Positions 61,625-64,000 of a stretch of 64,000 nucleotides of DNA are shown one piece after another. Both the position numbers and the translations under genes were made by a program. How positions within the stretch are numbered: position 1 is the stretch's first letter; each line of letters begins with the position of its first letter. A model generated the notes under the pieces. The model was not told the origin of the DNA and made no database searches. It saw only the letters and a program-made list of their open reading frames with translations. The stretch is from contig OY970177.1 of assembly GCA_963707975.1 (NCBI GenBank), positions 806,001 to 870,000 on the forward strand, read 5' to 3'. The stretch comes from CAVVXX01 sp963707975 (lineage in GTDB: Bacteria; Pseudomonadota; Alphaproteobacteria; Micropepsales; Micropepsaceae).

Positions 61625-62515
61625 ATGCTGAAACAGGCGTCCGCTCTGCCGCAAATCACCGAAGACCCGGAAGCTGGCCCGGCTTACGCGCGCATGGCGC
61701 GCGCCATACGCTATCTTTCGGAGAATTACGCCGCTCAACCTGATCTCGATGCCGCGGCCTCGGTGGCCGCGCTTTCGCCTTATCATTTCCAGCGTCTGTT
61801 CACCCGCTATGTCGGCGTTAGCCCCAAGGCGTTCGTCGCCAATCTCACGCTGGAACACGCGAAAGCGCAACTCGCCAGGGGCGCGCGCGTCATGGATGCG
61901 GCCCTCGATGCGGGGCTTTCCGGCCCTTCGCGGCTGCACGATCTCTGTTTGAAAGTCGAAGCCATGACGCCGGGCGCCTACGCCAGGGGCGGTGAGGGGC
62001 TCACCATCCGTTATGGCTTTCATCCTTCGCTGTTCGGCACAGCGCTCATCATGACCAGCGATAAAGGCGTCTGCGGCCTGGCCTTCGGCGACGATGGCGA
62101 AGAAAGAGACATGCTTGCCGACATGACCGGGCGCTGGCCAAGGGCGCGCTTTATCGAGGACGCGGCAGCGACGATGTCCTATGCCGAGCGTATTTTTGCA
62201 ACGCGCGGCGAAGTACCTATCGTGCCCATCGGCACACCCTGGCAGATCAAGGTCTGGCGCGCGCTGCTGGCGATCCCGCCTGGAAAAGTTACCACCTATC
62301 GCGCACTGGCTTCCAAGGTATGCACCGCGAAAGCTGCGCGCGCGGCAGGCGCCGCGGTGGGAAGGAATCCCATTTCGTGGCTCATCCCCTGTCACCGTGT
62401 GCTGGGCAGCGACGGCGCGCTGCACGGTTATCACTGGGGGCTATCGCGCAAGCGCGCGATGCTGGCCTTCGAGGCCGCTCATGCAGGCAGGCCCAACACA
62501 TCCGCCATGGAATAA
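61625..62515 (+). CDS. AraC-type HTH + methylated-DNA-protein cysteine methyltransferase (Ada-like)
   Basis: A 296-residue two-domain protein. Residues about 20-120 are an AraC-type DNA-binding domain (YHFQRLFTRYVGVSPKAFV). Residues about 130-290 are an O6-alkylguanine transferase: IPPGKVTTYRALASKV, AVGRNPISWLIPCHRVLGS with acceptor Cys256. The N-terminal metal-binding Ada domain that senses methylphosphotriesters is missing, so regulation, if any, must depend on the remaining parts. It converges on dapB with a 37-nt overlap. Confidence 0.92.
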   Translation: MLKQASALPQITEDPEAGPAYARMARAIRYLSENYAAQPDLDAAASVAALSPYHFQRLFTRYVGVSPKAFVANLTLEHAKAQLARGARVMDAALDAGLSGPSRLHDLCLKVEAMTPGAYARGGEGLTIRYGFHPSLFGTALIMTSDKGVCGLAFGDDGEERDMLADMTGRWPRARFIEDAAATMSYAERIFATRGEVPIVPIGTPWQIKVWRALLAIPPGKVTTYRALASKVCTAKAARAAGAAVGRNPISWLIPCHRVLGSDGALHGYHWGLSRKRAMLAFEAAHAGRPNTSAME

Positions 62516-63288
62516 AGGCCGGGGGCCTTGCCCTGGCCCCAGCGCGCGGCGGCAATCGCGCCACGGGCGAAGATCAGGCGGTCTTCGGCGCGGTGGGTAA
62601 GCTCGATGCGCTCACCCGCGCCTGCGATCACCACCGTGTGCTCGCCCACCACCGTGCCACCGCGCAGGCTCGCAAAGCCGATCACGCCATCGGGCCTGGC
62701 GCCCGTTTGGCCGTCGCGTGCGCGCACCTGTTTCTCGTTGAGCGACACGCCGCGGCCCTTGGCGGCGGCCTCACCCAGCAACAAGGCGGTGCCGGACGGC
62801 GCATCCATTTTCATGCGGTGATGTAGTTCTACGATTTCAATATCATAATTTGGCATCACCTTGGCCGCTTCGCGCACCAGCGCCGCCAGCAAATTGACGC
62901 CCAGACTCATATTGCCCGATTGCACGATGACGCTGCGCCGCGCGGCCGCCTTGAGTCGCGTGATATCGGCGGGCGAAAGGCCCGTGGTGCCGATGACATG
63001 CACGATACCTGATTCGGCCGCCTGTTCGGCCAATGCAACGCTTGCCGCCGGTGTGGTGAAATCAAGAATGGCATCCGCCTTGGCAAGCGCGGCCTTGGTG
63101 TTATCGCTCACGGCGATGTTAGCGGGCGCAAGCCCTGCAAGCGCTCCCGCATCCTTGCCGATATCGTCATGGCCGGTGCGCTCAAGCGCCGCTGCGAGCT
63201 GCATGCCCGAGGTTTCGCCTATCGCCGCAATCAGCGTGCGCCCCATGCGGCCGGCAGCGCCAGCAACCGCGATGCGGATGGTGGTCAT
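62479..63288 (-). CDS. dapB: 4-hydroxy-tetrahydrodipicolinate reductase DapB
   Basis: A 269-residue enzyme of lysine/diaminopimelate synthesis. The NAD(P) motif IAVAGAAGRMGRTLIAAI, ILDFTTPAASVALAEQA, VIGTTGLSP, the catalytic EIVELHHRMKMDAPSGTALL with the His-His and Lys, and FASLRGGTVVGEHTV are present. It lies 6 nt after grpE on the same strand, so it is in the hrcA-grpE transcript. Confidence 0.96.
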   Translation of the reverse strand: MTTIRIAVAGAAGRMGRTLIAAIGETSGMQLAAALERTGHDDIGKDAGALAGLAPANIAVSDNTKAALAKADAILDFTTPAASVALAEQAAESGIVHVIGTTGLSPADITRLKAAARRSVIVQSGNMSLGVNLLAALVREAAKVMPNYDIEIVELHHRMKMDAPSGTALLLGEAAAKGRGVSLNEKQVRARDGQTGARPDGVIGFASLRGGTVVGEHTVVIAGAGERIELTHRAEDRLIFARGAIAAARWGQGKAPGLYSMADVLGLPA

Positions 63289-63294
63289 AACCCC

Positions 63295-63849
63295 TTATAC
63301 CTTGCCGTCCGGCTTCGCGCCCGCGCCATTTTCGGCCTTCGCCACCGTCACCATGGCGGGGCGGAGCAGACGCTCGCCGATGGTATAGCCGTCTTGCACC
63401 ACGCTCACGACGGAGCCGGTTTCTTTGCTAGGCGCAGGCACTTCGGCGATGGCCTGGTGTAGATGAGGATCGAAACGCGCTCCTTCCGCCGCAATGCGCT
63501 TGATGCCGTGACGGGCAAGGGTCGCCTGCAATTCGCGTTCGGTCGCTTCCACGCCTTCGAGCACGGCCTTGACCGCGTCGTCGGCTTTCGCGCGGGCTTC
63601 CGCCGGAAAGTGGTCGAGCGCACGCCTGAGATTATCGGCGACCGTCAGCATATCGCGGGCGAATTTCGTGGTGCCGTATTGCAGCGCATCGGCGCGCTCG
63701 CGCTCAGCGCGCTTGCGCGTGTTTTCTGCCTCGGCCAGCGCGCGCAGCATGCGGTCCTTGAGTTCGGAGATCTCGGCCTGCAGCGATTGCAGCGAGTCTT
63801 CTGCATCACTGGCCGCTTCGGGCAGGTCGTTTTCGTCTTCGGGCAGCAT
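63295..63849 (-). CDS. grpE: Nucleotide exchange factor GrpE
   Basis: A 184-residue cochaperone for DnaK. An acidic N-terminus, a long coiled coil (LQAEISELKDRMLRALAEAE), RKRAERERADALQYGTTKFA, and the beta domain (EGARFDPHLHQAIAEVPAPS, then VQDGYTIGERLLRPAMVTVA) are canonical. It starts 8 nt after the hrcA stop. Confidence 0.96.
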   Translation of the reverse strand: MLPEDENDLPEAASDAEDSLQSLQAEISELKDRMLRALAEAENTRKRAERERADALQYGTTKFARDMLTVADNLRRALDHFPAEARAKADDAVKAVLEGVEATERELQATLARHGIKRIAAEGARFDPHLHQAIAEVPAPSKETGSVVSVVQDGYTIGERLLRPAMVTVAKAENGAGAKPDGKV

Positions 63850-63857
63850 GAACTTCC

Positions 63858-64000
63858 TTACGCGAGCAGTCGCCCGACCACGCGGGCGGTGTAATCCACC
63901 ATCGGAATGATATGCGCATAATTAAGCCGCGTGGGGCCCAGCACGCCGATTACGCCCACGATCTTGCCCTTGGCGTCGGCATAGGGCGCAGCCACGATGG
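63858..64000 (-). CDS. hrcA: Heat-inducible transcription repressor HrcA, C-terminal part only
   Basis: The last 46 or so codons of HrcA are visible: SIVAAPYADAKGKIVGVIGV, then LGPTRLNYAHIIPMVDYTAR, then VVGRLLA and TAA at 63858-63860. GVIGPTRM/LxYxxIIPxVxYTA is the family end. The rest lies beyond the right edge. Placement before grpE is standard; HrcA represses chaperone genes through CIRCE, but no CIRCE is inside the window. Confidence 0.93.
   Translation of the reverse strand, partial: IVAAPYADAKGKIVGVIGVLGPTRLNYAHIIPMVDYTARVVGRLLA

Overview
The window is a high-GC chromosome segment that looks alphaproteobacterial. It carries single-copy core genes, an RegB/RegA-SCO redox cluster, hrcA-grpE, HemJ-type haem synthesis and a ParABS locus. 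The gene order rho, hemJ, hemH, hemE | PSRP (RP001-like), maf, aroE, coaE, dnaQ, secB is, from memory, the order that flanks the chromosome origin in Caulobacter and relatives. I cannot assign a family from sequence alone. There is no prophage, insertion sequence, CRISPR array or obvious island. Coding density is very high, and many genes overlap by 4 nt (ATGA, GTGA or TTGA).

Layout. Positions 1-10.5 kb (minus strand) hold hslV-hslU-metK-trmB-rimP-nusA-ylxR-infB-rbfA-truB, a protein-quality-control block followed by the translation-factor operon. From about 5.3 kb leftward this block is full of reading-frame breaks in essential genes, which I read as indel errors. Positions 10.7-17.2 kb hold an orphan sulfotransferase, the regBA two-component pair, a divergent ABC-2 exporter plus SCO copper chaperone, then folD-yggU-yggT and tRNA-Ala. 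Positions 17.3-25.2 kb hold a secreted sorbosone-dehydrogenase-like propeller, znuCB, a CHASE2 protein with a catalytically degenerate cyclase domain overlapping a dipeptide epimerase, an M20 peptidase and tRNA-Arg. Positions 25.4-33.1 kb hold a small secreted protein, mscL, rpmI-rplT, pheST, an MFS transporter and a methyltransferase. Positions 33.1-36.6 kb hold lepA and a DUF4153 membrane protein, both frame-broken.

Positions 36.6-42.5 kb hold parB-parA-rsmG-mnmG-mnmE with two parS sites, one inside the rsmG coding sequence. Positions 42.7-47.7 kb hold a DUF255 protein, a dienelactone hydrolase, a quinone oxidoreductase with a structured leader, a UPF0114 pseudogene and a SnoaL-like protein. 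Positions 47.8-51.8 kb hold rho, hemJ, hemH and hemE, transcribed leftward. Positions 51.84-52.08 kb are the hemE/PSRP divergence, the synteny-predicted origin, with four GANTC sites in 90 bp. Positions 52.1-64 kb hold PSRP-maf-aroE-coaE-dnaQ, secB, a Tim44-domain protein, mltA-smr, a PfkB kinase, a lipoprotein, nth, DUF2244, an Ada-like repair protein, dapB, grpE and the end of hrcA.

Most worth a second look: the active-site-less CHASE2 cyclase coupled to a dipeptide epimerase; the candidate origin and parS sites; the RegBA-ABC-SCO arrangement whose divergent start codons overlap; the structured leaders before metK and qor; and the nonsense-bearing UPF0114 gene. The frameshift patches are a data-quality warning.
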